Assembly: GCF_007676705.1 (NCBI RefSeq)
Contig: NZ_VEBF01000002.1
Location: 1,364,001 to 1,428,000, forward strand
DNA from: Paenibacillus xylanexedens
GTDB taxonomy: Bacteria > Bacillota > Bacilli > Paenibacillales > Paenibacillaceae
Reading direction: 5' to 3'
DNA length: 64,000 nt
A program made the position numbers and the translations under genes. The notes below the pieces were generated by a model that was given only the letters and a program-made list of their open reading frames with translations, was not told the origin of the DNA and did no database searches. Shown here piece after piece: positions 43,861-52,102 of the stretch. Numbering within the stretch: the stretch's first letter is position 1; every line of letters begins with the position of its first letter.

Positions 43861-45417
43861 TTAATCGAAATATTTAATCTGCAGGTTGCTAAATACTGCC
43901 GTTCCCCCTTCAGCATATAACGTGATTCCCCGGTCGTTCAAGTGGGGGAAAATGATATTGGATAACACCAATGAGCCATCGTCAACGAAGACCTCGATAC
44001 TGGTCTTGTCTACCAGAATCTTGAGATGAACCTTGTTCTTCTCGGGAACAAACGCCGCACGACTCTCCAAGTCTCGACCACTGCGATCAGGGTTCCCCGT
44101 ATGTGTCCGGTTCACATATACATAACCATCTTTTACATTAACACCTGCATCCACATGTCGGCTCTGGTCATCAGATTCGCGCAGCCTTAGTCCAATGTTA
44201 TTGACCTGAGTCCACGATATATCGACCTCCATATAATATGAATTCCCCTTTACAATAAGCGAGCGGGCTCCGTTTACTGTAAAGGGCTTGAACTCCATCT
44301 CCGAGACTGCCGCCTGCTCCATAGCATCGATCGGTCTTGAGATCAGTCGATACTGACCCGTTTTTGATGTAATCAGTTTAATTTCACGAACAATCGAATC
44401 CATGCCGTTGTAACCTTCCTGCAGTGTCGGCGTATTGTTGGCATAACTCCAGTTATTCATCCAGGCGAATGCGTAGCGATGATCGGTTTTGTCACTGCTA
44501 GCCCCATCTTCAAATGTAACTCCTCCATACCAGTCGAAGCCATAGTCCAGCCATTGTGGTTCATGAAGATCGGGAACAAATTCTTTGCCATTAAAGCTTC
44601 CGGTCCAGTAAGCATAGGTGTTGGGTTGTCCTGATGATCTGCCGTTGGCACTTACGCCGAGCACCCATTTATAGGTTCCGTTATCTGCCCGCATCACAAA
44701 TAGATCAGGACATTCCACCAATCCCACGTTTTCCGTGAAGAAGCCGCTGGTATATCGCCATTTTTTCAAATCAGCCGATTCGTAGAATCCAATCTTCGTC
44801 CCTTCAGCCAGAGCCATAACCCATTTTCGGGAATGATCATCCCAGATGATTTTAGGGTCTCTAAAATCCTTTTGTCCCGGATTCTTTATCACCGGTTGAT
44901 CTCCATAAGGCTTAAACGTTTTCCCTTGATTGGTGCTGTACCATAAATATTGTTCCTGCTGTCCGCTGCTGGCAGAGGGCTGCGTCATGATCGCAACAAT
45001 GGCTCCCTTGCCGAAGCCGGCTGTACCTGACTCATCCACAACCAATGAGCCAGACCATGGATCACCGTTCCGGTTCGTGTATTTGGGGATTGCCACTCCT
45101 TCATCCTTCCAATGAACCAAATCGACCGATGTTGCATGCCGCCATTCCGTACCATTGCCTTTGGGGTAATCACCGTTATACAGATAATAATAGTGGTACT
45201 TCCCGTCCAGATATATCGGCCTCTGGGGATCATTCTTCCATTTGTCTGGCGTTGTAAAATGATAGCTAGCTCGCAGGCTCGCGCCAGGAGAGGCTACTCC
45301 CGTATCCACTGTTGGCCATGGGCTGTTGGTCAGGATCGGAATGACAGTGAAGACGAGCGTGATCACACCACAAACAGCAGACCCTATGATCATTTTCTTT
45401 CTGATTTTGTTATTCAT
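43861..45417 (-). CDS. levB: GH32 levanase/endolevanase
   Basis: A 518-residue glycoside hydrolase family 32 enzyme with an N-terminal membrane or signal segment (IGSAVCGVITLVFTVIPI). The catalytic motifs are WKNDPQRPIYLDGKYHYYYL (NDP nucleophile region), FRDPKI (RDP transition-state stabiliser) and ECPDLF (EC acid/base). The C-terminal beta-sandwich is complete. Its length and position after sacB match the endolevanase LevB of B. subtilis. It would cut levan outside the cell. It is the last gene of the sac operon, after an 82-base gap with a hairpin. Confidence 0.88.
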   Translation of the reverse strand: MNNKIRKKMIIGSAVCGVITLVFTVIPILTNSPWPTVDTGVASPGASLRASYHFTTPDKWKNDPQRPIYLDGKYHYYYLYNGDYPKGNGTEWRHATSVDLVHWKDEGVAIPKYTNRNGDPWSGSLVVDESGTAGFGKGAIVAIMTQPSASSGQQEQYLWYSTNQGKTFKPYGDQPVIKNPGQKDFRDPKIIWDDHSRKWVMALAEGTKIGFYESADLKKWRYTSGFFTENVGLVECPDLFVMRADNGTYKWVLGVSANGRSSGQPNTYAYWTGSFNGKEFVPDLHEPQWLDYGFDWYGGVTFEDGASSDKTDHRYAFAWMNNWSYANNTPTLQEGYNGMDSIVREIKLITSKTGQYRLISRPIDAMEQAAVSEMEFKPFTVNGARSLIVKGNSYYMEVDISWTQVNNIGLRLRESDDQSRHVDAGVNVKDGYVYVNRTHTGNPDRSGRDLESRAAFVPEKNKVHLKILVDKTSIEVFVDDGSLVLSNIIFPHLNDRGITLYAEGGTAVFSNLQIKYFD

Positions 45418-45441
45418 AACAGGTACCTCGTTTGTAAAAAA

Positions 45442-45475
45442 AAGAAAATGCCAATAGATATCGACATTTTCTTTC
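45442..45475 (-). terminator. Intercistronic hairpin between sacB and levB
   Basis: AAAGAAAATG and CATTTTCTTT form a 10-bp stem with a 12-base loop, T-rich on the minus-strand side. It may lower levB expression relative to sacB. Confidence 0.6.
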
Positions 45476-45499
45476 TTTTAGACTCTCTGTGAAATTTGT

Positions 45500-46951
45500 T
45501 TATTCCACTGTTAATTGTCCTTGTGCCAGAATGCTGTCCTTCACTACGGATGTTTTGGATCCTTTGATATTCACCAAGAAACTTGGTGCGAAGGTAGCAT
45601 GATGATCTTCAAACATTCCCCGGTTGGTCATATAACTCGTGATCACTACGTTGTTGCCTTGCACCTGCGGAATAGCAAAATGTGCGTAAGTCCAGGTAAC
45701 ATCCTTAGGATCCAGATCTTGATGCAATACAAGTCCAGTACCATTCAACGGCTTGTAAGGTCCTGTCAGAGAATCAGATACATATCCCAACATGTAGATA
45801 TCTTCAGCATCGATACCATCCACAACCATTTTGGCTCCTCTTGTATCCGTGAACAAATACCATTTTCCATTCAACTTAAATACATTTGCGCGTTCAATTT
45901 CATCGGTTACCGTATTGGATGCAAGCAGCGGCTTCATCACTTGTTTTAAGCTATAGTCGTCATTCAGTTCAATGATCCCCAAAGCGCCATTGGCTAAGGA
46001 AGCAACCTTTTTATTAGGGCTTTGCAGCAATTTCTCCCTCTCGGCCCGGAAGAACTTCTTGCTTTCTTCGTAGAAGGCCCTGTTATTGAATGCATCCTCA
46101 CCCTGGTAGCCCATCTCTGTTCCAGTATTGGCTTCGAAAACAAGGTATTTGTGACCATTATCTTCGACGTAGTGAGGATCTCTCAATGTATGATTGTCGG
46201 AATAATCCCCACTGCTGAAAGCCTGATCCACGGTTTGATACATTTTGCCGTCACCATCAAAGATCGACTTGAAATCTTCAACACCATCCACCTTGAGCGT
46301 GTCCTCTGTAAGTTCGGAGACATTGATCTGAGCAGTCGTCAGGGTTTGCTTGCCATAAAATCCGTTGGCCGGGTCCCATCCTTGACGATTGGTGTAGAAC
46401 AGACGTATATGGCCATCCGCAGTCAGCGTAGAAGAGCCGGACCATTCCTCTGCCTGTTGATTCAGAATGGGGTCATTCGGAACGTTCTTGTCGGTGTTCT
46501 TGAACACTCTGCCTGCATTTTTCCAGGCATCAATGGATGTGTCTCCTGCTTTTTTGTAGAACATATATATGAATGTGTCCCATCCCCGATCCGGGTCACC
46601 CGCCAGACCAAAGACGACTTGATAACCATGATAGTTAGCTACGGTACCATCCGCATTCTGCAGCGGCCAAGTATCCCACACATCCATGTCGATGACGTTA
46701 CCATTTTCATCATATCCTTTTGCAGAAGGTAGATTTTGGATAGTAGATGCGTCAAACTGAGGAACCTTGAATCGTTCTTTGATTTGTTCCTCAGGGATTT
46801 TTAATGCGTCTGTTCGTGTAATATGCGAGATACCATAACTCTCTTTGTAGTCTGAACTTTCTTTTGCTAAAGCCGAAACTCCCCCACCTGCCAATAATGT
46901 TGTTGCAAACGTTACTGCTGTCACTCTTCTCATCATCTTCTGGAAATTCAT
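45500..46951 (-). CDS. sacB: Levansucrase (GH68)
   Basis: A 483-residue secreted GH68 enzyme. The signal peptide ends near SALAKES. Motifs are DMDVWDTWPLQ with the nucleophile aspartate, EEWSGSSTL, TLRDPHYVEDNGHKYLVFEA with the RDP aspartate, and DEIERANVFKLNGKWYLFTD with the acid/base glutamate. It makes levan from sucrose and releases glucose. Its leader contains a RAT antiterminator site overlapping a terminator, so transcription is switched on by the upstream-encoded SacT when sucrose is present. Confidence 0.96.
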   Translation of the reverse strand: MNFQKMMRRVTAVTFATTLLAGGGVSALAKESSDYKESYGISHITRTDALKIPEEQIKERFKVPQFDASTIQNLPSAKGYDENGNVIDMDVWDTWPLQNADGTVANYHGYQVVFGLAGDPDRGWDTFIYMFYKKAGDTSIDAWKNAGRVFKNTDKNVPNDPILNQQAEEWSGSSTLTADGHIRLFYTNRQGWDPANGFYGKQTLTTAQINVSELTEDTLKVDGVEDFKSIFDGDGKMYQTVDQAFSSGDYSDNHTLRDPHYVEDNGHKYLVFEANTGTEMGYQGEDAFNNRAFYEESKKFFRAEREKLLQSPNKKVASLANGALGIIELNDDYSLKQVMKPLLASNTVTDEIERANVFKLNGKWYLFTDTRGAKMVVDGIDAEDIYMLGYVSDSLTGPYKPLNGTGLVLHQDLDPKDVTWTYAHFAIPQVQGNNVVITSYMTNRGMFEDHHATFAPSFLVNIKGSKTSVVKDSILAQGQLTVE

Positions 46952-46992
46952 TGGATTAATCCCTCTCTCTTGTCATTTTTTCCCGGAGAACA

Positions 46993-47078
46993 GAAAAAGA
47001 CCTAAAAATCGCTAGGGTATGGTGGATACACCGATCCCAACGGACTTTTAGGTCTTGCCTGCTTACCAGTAACAATCC
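46993..47078 (-). promoter_or_regulatory. RAT antiterminator site and overlapping terminator before sacB
   Basis: On the minus strand, 47078-47046 reads GGATTGTTACTGGTAAGCAG followed by GCAAGACCTAAAA, which matches the ribonucleic antiterminator of Bacillus sacB and sacPA. Its end AAGACCTAAAA also pairs with TTTTAGGTCTT (46993-47005), making a terminator with a T run. Binding of a SacT/SacY-type protein to the first structure prevents the second. Confidence 0.92.
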
Positions 47079-47191
47079 CGACATATTCAACTGTCGATAA
47101 CTATTCTATATGGTCGGATCAAAACTTGGCTATAGATCGAAACTCCCGATTCGGATCAAGGACCAGAGACTCAGTTTACCAAGCATAAGAA

Positions 47192-48037
47192 TCAATCCGA
47201 GGATGGATGAAGTCGATGATCTATCCGGTTGATCTCCATGGCGATCACAACCAGTTGACTTTCGGTAAAGGCATATCCATAATCCTCTTCAACCATTTCA
47301 CCGATCTCGCGTGCCTGTGTATATGCTTCGGTAAAATTCATTTTTGCAATCGCTACAAGCTCCGGATTCAGTTCATTGCGGAGTTTGCCTGATTCATCCG
47401 TTTGCAGCATATTCTCAAGCTGGGTCAAAAGTCGCTCATAGTTCGCAGACCCACGATCCAGCACACCGGCAACTTGTCCCACACCTTCTGCGATATCCCT
47501 GATCATGGCCGTCTTTTCTGGAGCCTTATGGCGCATGCCCGCATTCTTCCAGGCAGTATGGATATGCATGGCGATATAACCAACCTCATCTTCCGGGATG
47601 ACCACCTGCAATTTCTCGTAGATCAAACGCTTGGCATGAAGCCCAAGCTGGAACTCTCTTGGATAGAGAATACGAATCTCCTCAAGAAGCGTATTCCGAA
47701 TTTCGATTCCCTTGCCAATCCGCTCCAAGGCAAACGAGAGATGGTCTGTAAGCGCGATATGGATATGTTCATGAAACGTGACACCCAATGCTTTCTCGGC
47801 GAAAGTGATGATCTGCTGGGTGACCGCAATTTCTTCTTCGGGTAGTGTCCCAAGCATTTCCTGAAGGTGGTTGTACTGTTTCGGATCAGTCATTACAAAC
47901 ACTTTTTCAACAAGGCTCGGGTCTACAATATCATTTTTTCCTTTTTGGAAAACAACCCCCGGCCCCATGACAATTTTCTCTTCTCCATGATCGTTAACCA
48001 CAGCGGCGTTATTGTTGAGTATTTTTTTGATCTTCAT
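47192..48037 (-). CDS. sacT: BglG/SacT-family transcriptional antiterminator
   Basis: A 281-residue antiterminator. The N-terminal co-antiterminator RNA-binding domain is KIKKILNNNAAVVNDHGEEK to residue 55; PRD1 holds HIHIALTDHLSFALERIGKG, PRD2 has NELNPELVAIAKMNFTEAYT and the ending VIAMEINRIDHRLH, with the phosphorylatable histidines. It binds RAT RNA when sucrose PTS flux keeps it active. It lies 9 bases after sacP and 114 before the sacB leader it is expected to control. SacT versus SacY identity is set by its place with sacP. Confidence 0.92.
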   Translation of the reverse strand: MKIKKILNNNAAVVNDHGEEKIVMGPGVVFQKGKNDIVDPSLVEKVFVMTDPKQYNHLQEMLGTLPEEEIAVTQQIITFAEKALGVTFHEHIHIALTDHLSFALERIGKGIEIRNTLLEEIRILYPREFQLGLHAKRLIYEKLQVVIPEDEVGYIAMHIHTAWKNAGMRHKAPEKTAMIRDIAEGVGQVAGVLDRGSANYERLLTQLENMLQTDESGKLRNELNPELVAIAKMNFTEAYTQAREIGEMVEEDYGYAFTESQLVVIAMEINRIDHRLHPSSD

Positions 48038-48046
48038 GTTAGTCTC

Positions 48047-49594
48047 CTATGCCTGTTCGTTAAGTTTATCAGCTTCTGGTCGAACAACGCGATCCACACC
48101 GAGCAGCAAGGTAACGCTAAAAGCCGTAGCCAGAGCAAGCACAAAACCGATCAGATAATGAACAAGATTCATCAACCCGGGCTGTACGATAAAAGCGATC
48201 ATCGGGATTCCGGTTAGCCCAAATGAATTGGCCACAACCTGATGAAAAGCGACATATGCCCCTCCGGCGGCTCCTCCTGCAGCAGCACCCAGAAAGGGCC
48301 GCCCAAGTTTAAGATTAACACCATAGGTGACTGGCTCGGTGATACCGAACAGCGCCGTGATCGAGGCAGGCAAAGCTATTTTCTTCAATGCTTCGTCCCG
48401 GGTTCTGGCATATACTGCAAGCCCGGCACCTGCTTGCGCGATATTCGCCATGGACCAGATCGGAAGCAAGAAATTGAAGCCGATATCCGGATTGGAAATC
48501 AGTCCAACTTCGACAGCCTGAATCCCGTGATGAAGACCGGTGATCACTATGGAGCTGTACATCCCGCCAAGCAGAAGGCCAAATAGCAAGCTCCCGTAGT
48601 TGAAGACGTATTCCAGAATACTTCCCAGCGAGCTGCCCAGACCCAGAGCAAGGGGTTCAATCACCAGTACCGCAAGGCTGCCCGCGATGCTAAAGCTTAA
48701 AAAGGGAACGAGAAGAACAGCTCCGGATGACGGTATCCATCGCCGTAGTCCTTTCTCAATTATCGTAAGCATAAACGCCGCAAGAACGGTTGGGATTATG
48801 GCTCCCTGATACCCGAATTGCGGTGATACAGGCAAAACTTGAGCAAAGGCTGGATCTCCACCGATGTCGGTGAACGGAAGAATCCCCGGATGAGTCATAA
48901 CAATCCCAACAGCGGCACCAAGCGCCGGGGTTCCCCCAAACCGCTTGGCCGTGTTGTATCCGAAAAGAACCGCCATCAGCTGGAACGCTGAGCCCGTCAA
49001 CAGGGACAGAATCCGGAACCACATTTGGCCTGGATCATCCCAACCGAATGCCCCTGCAAGTCCCATGAGACCCAACAGCAGTCCAGCACCGACGAAGAGC
49101 GGAATAATGGGCACAACGATATCAGAAAAAAATTGGAATGCGTCCACCAACCTGTATAACAGCCCTCGTGAATGAAGCCCTTTATCATTGGCTGACCTGC
49201 TAGCCGTAGACACGGACGGCAGCGGATAGGAATCAGTATGATCTTCTTCGTGTAACCGTGGTGTGACAGGTCCTTTCGGGCCGTCTTCTTTTGGTACGGA
49301 CGAAGCAGCTGACTGAAGCATGCCATTCACCTGGCGATTAACCTTCGACACAAGAGCGGGACCAAGGATAATCTGAAGTTGTCCAGCACGAACGTACACC
49401 CCTTGAATTTCCTGCATACCGTCAAGACGTTCTTGTTCCACCAGATCACTGTTCTGCAATCGGAGTCGGAGTCGTGTCGTGCAATGGGTGCTTTCGATAA
49501 TATTGTCCGTTCCTCCAGACCATTCAATAAGTTGCGTGGCCAATGCCCTTGCGGAACTACGTCCCTTTGTGACACTCCGGTCATCCTGCTGCAT
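48047..49594 (-). CDS. sacP: Sucrose-specific PTS enzyme IIBC
   Basis: A 515-residue PTS permease. The IIB domain covers residues 13-95 with the phosphorylated cysteine in ESTHCTTRLRLRL. A 50-residue charged linker (from about residue 100 to 150) separates it from the IIC domain with about ten membrane helices (IVVPIIPLFVGAGLLLGLMG; GITEPVTYGVNLKLGRPFL, containing the GITEP motif). It imports sucrose as sucrose-6-phosphate. No sucrose-6-phosphate hydrolase (sacA) is beside it. It is the first gene of the operon; no RAT site was seen in front of it. Confidence 0.93.
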   Translation of the reverse strand: MQQDDRSVTKGRSSARALATQLIEWSGGTDNIIESTHCTTRLRLRLQNSDLVEQERLDGMQEIQGVYVRAGQLQIILGPALVSKVNRQVNGMLQSAASSVPKEDGPKGPVTPRLHEEDHTDSYPLPSVSTASRSANDKGLHSRGLLYRLVDAFQFFSDIVVPIIPLFVGAGLLLGLMGLAGAFGWDDPGQMWFRILSLLTGSAFQLMAVLFGYNTAKRFGGTPALGAAVGIVMTHPGILPFTDIGGDPAFAQVLPVSPQFGYQGAIIPTVLAAFMLTIIEKGLRRWIPSSGAVLLVPFLSFSIAGSLAVLVIEPLALGLGSSLGSILEYVFNYGSLLFGLLLGGMYSSIVITGLHHGIQAVEVGLISNPDIGFNFLLPIWSMANIAQAGAGLAVYARTRDEALKKIALPASITALFGITEPVTYGVNLKLGRPFLGAAAGGAAGGAYVAFHQVVANSFGLTGIPMIAFIVQPGLMNLVHYLIGFVLALATAFSVTLLLGVDRVVRPEADKLNEQA

Positions 49595-49796
49595 GGATGC
49601 TCCTCCCTGTTCCTTAGCATTAAACGGACATCGAAGGATCGACGATCTATTATTGAATGTTGATCTTCTTAAAAATTTACAATTCCGTCATTTATGGCAA
49701 TATTACTATTGTGACCACTTCACTTTCCAAAATCAATGGTCAGTAAATACCACTAATCTGAGGACAATGGCTCATCTTGGCTGTTCATTCAGATCT

Positions 49797-49859
49797 AGCG
49801 GGAGCTGGAGCGACTGGATCAGTTATGAGGAGAATCCGGTGGCTACCGGGGAAGTGTAG
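49797..49859 (+). pseudogene. Rhodanese 3'-end copy 5 (20 codons)
   Basis: The frame SGSWSDWISYEENPVATGEV and stop is almost identical to the end of copy 1; only the last codon differs. The preceding sequence is unrelated to rhodanese. A long perfect hairpin follows, related in position and in GTACATC bases to the tail of copy 1. Confidence 0.88.
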
Positions 49860-49876
49860 AAGACTCCAACAAATAT

Positions 49877-49925
49877 CCACAACGAAAAGTACATCTCCAC
49901 TTGAGCGATGTACTTTTCGTTGTGG
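49877..49925. terminator. Long hairpin after rhodanese copy 5
   Basis: CCACAACGAAAAGTACATC pairs perfectly over 19 bp with GATGTACTTTTCGTTGTGG around an 11-base loop. It separates copy 5 from the convergent oxidoreductase gene. Confidence 0.88.
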
Positions 49926-49932
49926 AGTGATC

Positions 49933-50973
49933 CTAAAACCGGGAGAGGCGACAAGGGTCTAATTCATTTCTTGATTCGCCATCAATAATTTCACTTGTAG
50001 CCAGATGCGCAATCAGCGGCGCCAGCGTAATTGCAGAATGCATTACCGTCAGATAAAGTCCATTCATGTGATCATGGAAGCCCACAATCGGATAACCGTC
50101 TTCAGGCATGGGTCTCCATCCAACCTTTATGCTTTCCAGTTCCAATTGATTCCCGTGCTTGAGACTGCGACGCAATGTTTCGTAAGCTCGCTTACCGACC
50201 GCCTGAGGTCCGTTTTCCTCCGACTCGTCGATATAATCTTCCGCAGCCAGCAGTGTATAGTCCGTCAGTTGACGCGCTTCAAATTGCGCATTGGAGATTA
50301 ATGTGTGAATTAGTTTATTTGCAGTTTTCATCCGAATCAGAATCGAAGGTGACGACGTTACCGGCATGTGACAACCTAACGGGTTACAAAGTTCGGGTGT
50401 ACCTGTTCCTGCGGCCAATACCACGACATCCGACTCCACAAAACCCTTGGACGTATGAACACCAACCAGACGGGAACCCTCTTGCTTCAGCTGTGTAACG
50501 TTGGTGTCGAACTGAATCTTTGCTCCGTACTCTTGCGCTTTGCTCAACAACAGCTCCGTTACCGCTATAGGGTCCACCGCACCTTCTTCGCTGACAAACA
50601 TGGCTTCATCCGGATATTCTTTCAGATTGGGCTCCAATGCCTCAAGCTGCTCCCGGTTTAATTTTTGAGCGTGGTGTTGCTCCCTTAGAGGCGGAGTGTC
50701 CCAAGTTAGCGCTCCATGCCAATGAATTTTCAGTTCGGACAACTCTTGCTGAAGTGTGTGATATTCTTCCACAGCTGCATCGTACAAATGCCAGTATTCA
50801 GGAGCCACTCTATGCGTCGTATGTATCCAGGCAAATGATTTTTCCGTGACTTCACGCGCCGCGGCTGAGTGCCGTTCGATAACGGTTACATCTTGATTTC
50901 GTTTGGCTAGATGATAGGCCATACACGCCCCAACAATCCCTGCACCAATAATCACAATTTTTTGTTTATTCAA
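49933..50973 (-). CDS. FAD-dependent amino acid oxidase/dehydrogenase (DAO family)
   Basis: A 346-residue flavoprotein. The N-terminal dinucleotide site is KIVIIGAGIVGACMAYHLAK; the segment VESDVVVLAAGTGTPELC and the end region GWRPMPEDGYPIVGFHDHMN with LYLTVMHSAITLAPLIA are typical of the DAO fold. It likely oxidises an amino acid or N-methyl amine, but the substrate is unknown. It lies 24 bases downstream of an HxlR-family regulator on the same strand, so it is probably controlled by it. Confidence 0.88.
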   Translation of the reverse strand: MNKQKIVIIGAGIVGACMAYHLAKRNQDVTVIERHSAAAREVTEKSFAWIHTTHRVAPEYWHLYDAAVEEYHTLQQELSELKIHWHGALTWDTPPLREQHHAQKLNREQLEALEPNLKEYPDEAMFVSEEGAVDPIAVTELLLSKAQEYGAKIQFDTNVTQLKQEGSRLVGVHTSKGFVESDVVVLAAGTGTPELCNPLGCHMPVTSSPSILIRMKTANKLIHTLISNAQFEARQLTDYTLLAAEDYIDESEENGPQAVGKRAYETLRRSLKHGNQLELESIKVGWRPMPEDGYPIVGFHDHMNGLYLTVMHSAITLAPLIAHLATSEIIDGESRNELDPCRLSRF

Positions 50974-50997
50974 AACTAACTCTCCCTTGTCACCCTA

Positions 50998-51381
50998 TCA
51001 CCCCAAGGAATCGATTTTCCGAAGTTCGGATGGGTTTGCTCCTATTTCGTCTTCTTCGCTGTACAGCTTCTCCATATGCTGCACATGCCCGGCTCCCCAC
51101 TCGCTCATAGTCTGGAGCACAGGTTTCATGAGCTGTCCATACGCTGTAATCGAGTATTCAACCTTTGGCGGAATTTCCGCATACACTTCGCGATGCACAA
51201 TATCGTGATACTCCAATTCTTTTAACTGCTGGGCCAGCATTTTTTTTGAAATATCCGGAATCGCTTTTTGTAATTCACTGAATCGCATTGTACCTTTGCT
51301 CAGCAAGCGTAGGAGAATCAATGATTTCCATTTGCCCGTGAGGATATCCAGGGCCGTTCCGAATTTGCAATATACCGTCAT
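50998..51381 (-). CDS. HxlR-family transcriptional regulator
   Basis: A 127-residue winged-helix protein. CKFGTALDILTGKWKSLILL with the conserved cysteine and GKWK, then MRFSELQKAIPDISKKMLAQ and EIPPKVEYSITAYG, are the HxlR hallmarks. The family often senses quinones, aldehydes or redox through that cysteine. It is divergent from the DoxX-like gene and heads the oxidoreductase gene, so it may control both. Confidence 0.92.
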   Translation of the reverse strand: MTVYCKFGTALDILTGKWKSLILLRLLSKGTMRFSELQKAIPDISKKMLAQQLKELEYHDIVHREVYAEIPPKVEYSITAYGQLMKPVLQTMSEWGAGHVQHMEKLYSEEDEIGANPSELRKIDSLG

Positions 51382-51521
51382 TCTTATTCCTCACTTTCTG
51401 ACCATACCCAGGTATACTTTTGGTTACCTGGTTAGGGTTAAGTGCCTACTTCCAGCTTGGTCCTTCTCACTTTAGTATAGAGGCAGACATCGAAATTGAA
51501 CAAGTGAGGGGAAAAGAAAAG

Positions 51522-51875
51522 ATGAATGTAACGTTATGGATCGTACAAATCATATTGGCGCTAGGTTTCGTATATTCGGGATGGATGAAAGCCGTTCGTA
51601 TCGAGTCATCAAAAAAGACCTGGGCCTGGATCAATGAAGTGCCGAAAAGTCTAGTTGTTTTGATCGGAATCGCGGAGCTACTAGGAGCACTTGGCCTAGT
51701 TTTGCCGTGGGCACTGAACATAGCTCCGGTGCTTACGCCCATCGCCGCAATCGCTTTGGCAGTTGTCACACTACTTGGAATGTTGTTTCATATTCGGCGC
51801 AAAGAGTACCGGGAGCTCGGCGTAAATATCTTTTTCATAGTTCTTGCGTTGATCGTGGCAATTGGAAGACTATAA
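51522..51875 (+). CDS. DoxX-family membrane protein
   Basis: A 117-residue membrane protein with four helices; LALGFVYSGWMKAVRIES and VLIGIAELLGALGLVLPWAL fit the DoxX family. The ATG at 51522 has GAGGGG about 10 bases upstream; a longer upstream frame lacks a site. DoxX-like proteins sit with HxlR regulators in many Bacillales, probably in redox or quinone-linked functions. It is divergent from the HxlR gene with about 140 bases between starts. Confidence 0.85.
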   Translation: MNVTLWIVQIILALGFVYSGWMKAVRIESSKKTWAWINEVPKSLVVLIGIAELLGALGLVLPWALNIAPVLTPIAAIALAVVTLLGMLFHIRRKEYRELGVNIFFIVLALIVAIGRL

Positions 51876-51909
51876 ACATGGCGCTAAGTAAACCTTCGCG
51901 GTCCACTAT

Positions 51910-52045
51910 GGCTCAGACGCCTCGGCTTGCCCTAACGGATGTGATCACACTGGAAGAAGCGGGTCACACAAATATGAAGTTGTATTCCAAAATTTAGAGC
52001 GACTAGATCAATATAAGGAGAATCCGGTGCTACCGGAGAAACGTA
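51910..52045 (+). pseudogene. Rhodanese 3'-end copy 6 (degenerate)
   Basis: From GGCTCAGACGCCTCGGCTTG through CACTGGAAGAAGCGGGTC and AAGTTGTATTCC to GAATCCGGTG the stretch follows the last 45 codons of the rhodanese gene, but with small insertions and deletions, an in-frame TAG and no clean end. It is the most decayed copy and so perhaps the oldest. A hairpin follows. Confidence 0.8.
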
Positions 52046-52058
52046 TTGGAAAGTGACA

Positions 52059-52082
52059 GAAAGCCCGCCAAGAAGGCGGGCG
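52059..52082. terminator. Hairpin after rhodanese copy 6
   Basis: GCCCGCC and GGCGGGC form a 7-bp stem preceded by AAA. It corresponds to the AAAGCCC hairpins after copies 2 and 4. Confidence 0.75.
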
Positions 52083-52102
52083 AATATAACCAGATTTATT
52101 AT

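Noticed and set aside
46022..46732. 236-codon plus-strand frame
   Set aside because: It is the antisense of levansucrase and has no start signals.
37501..52045. Integron-like cassette array
   Set aside because: No integrase gene, no attC-type folded sites; the repeated element is coding sequence of a known gene with hairpins that look like terminators.
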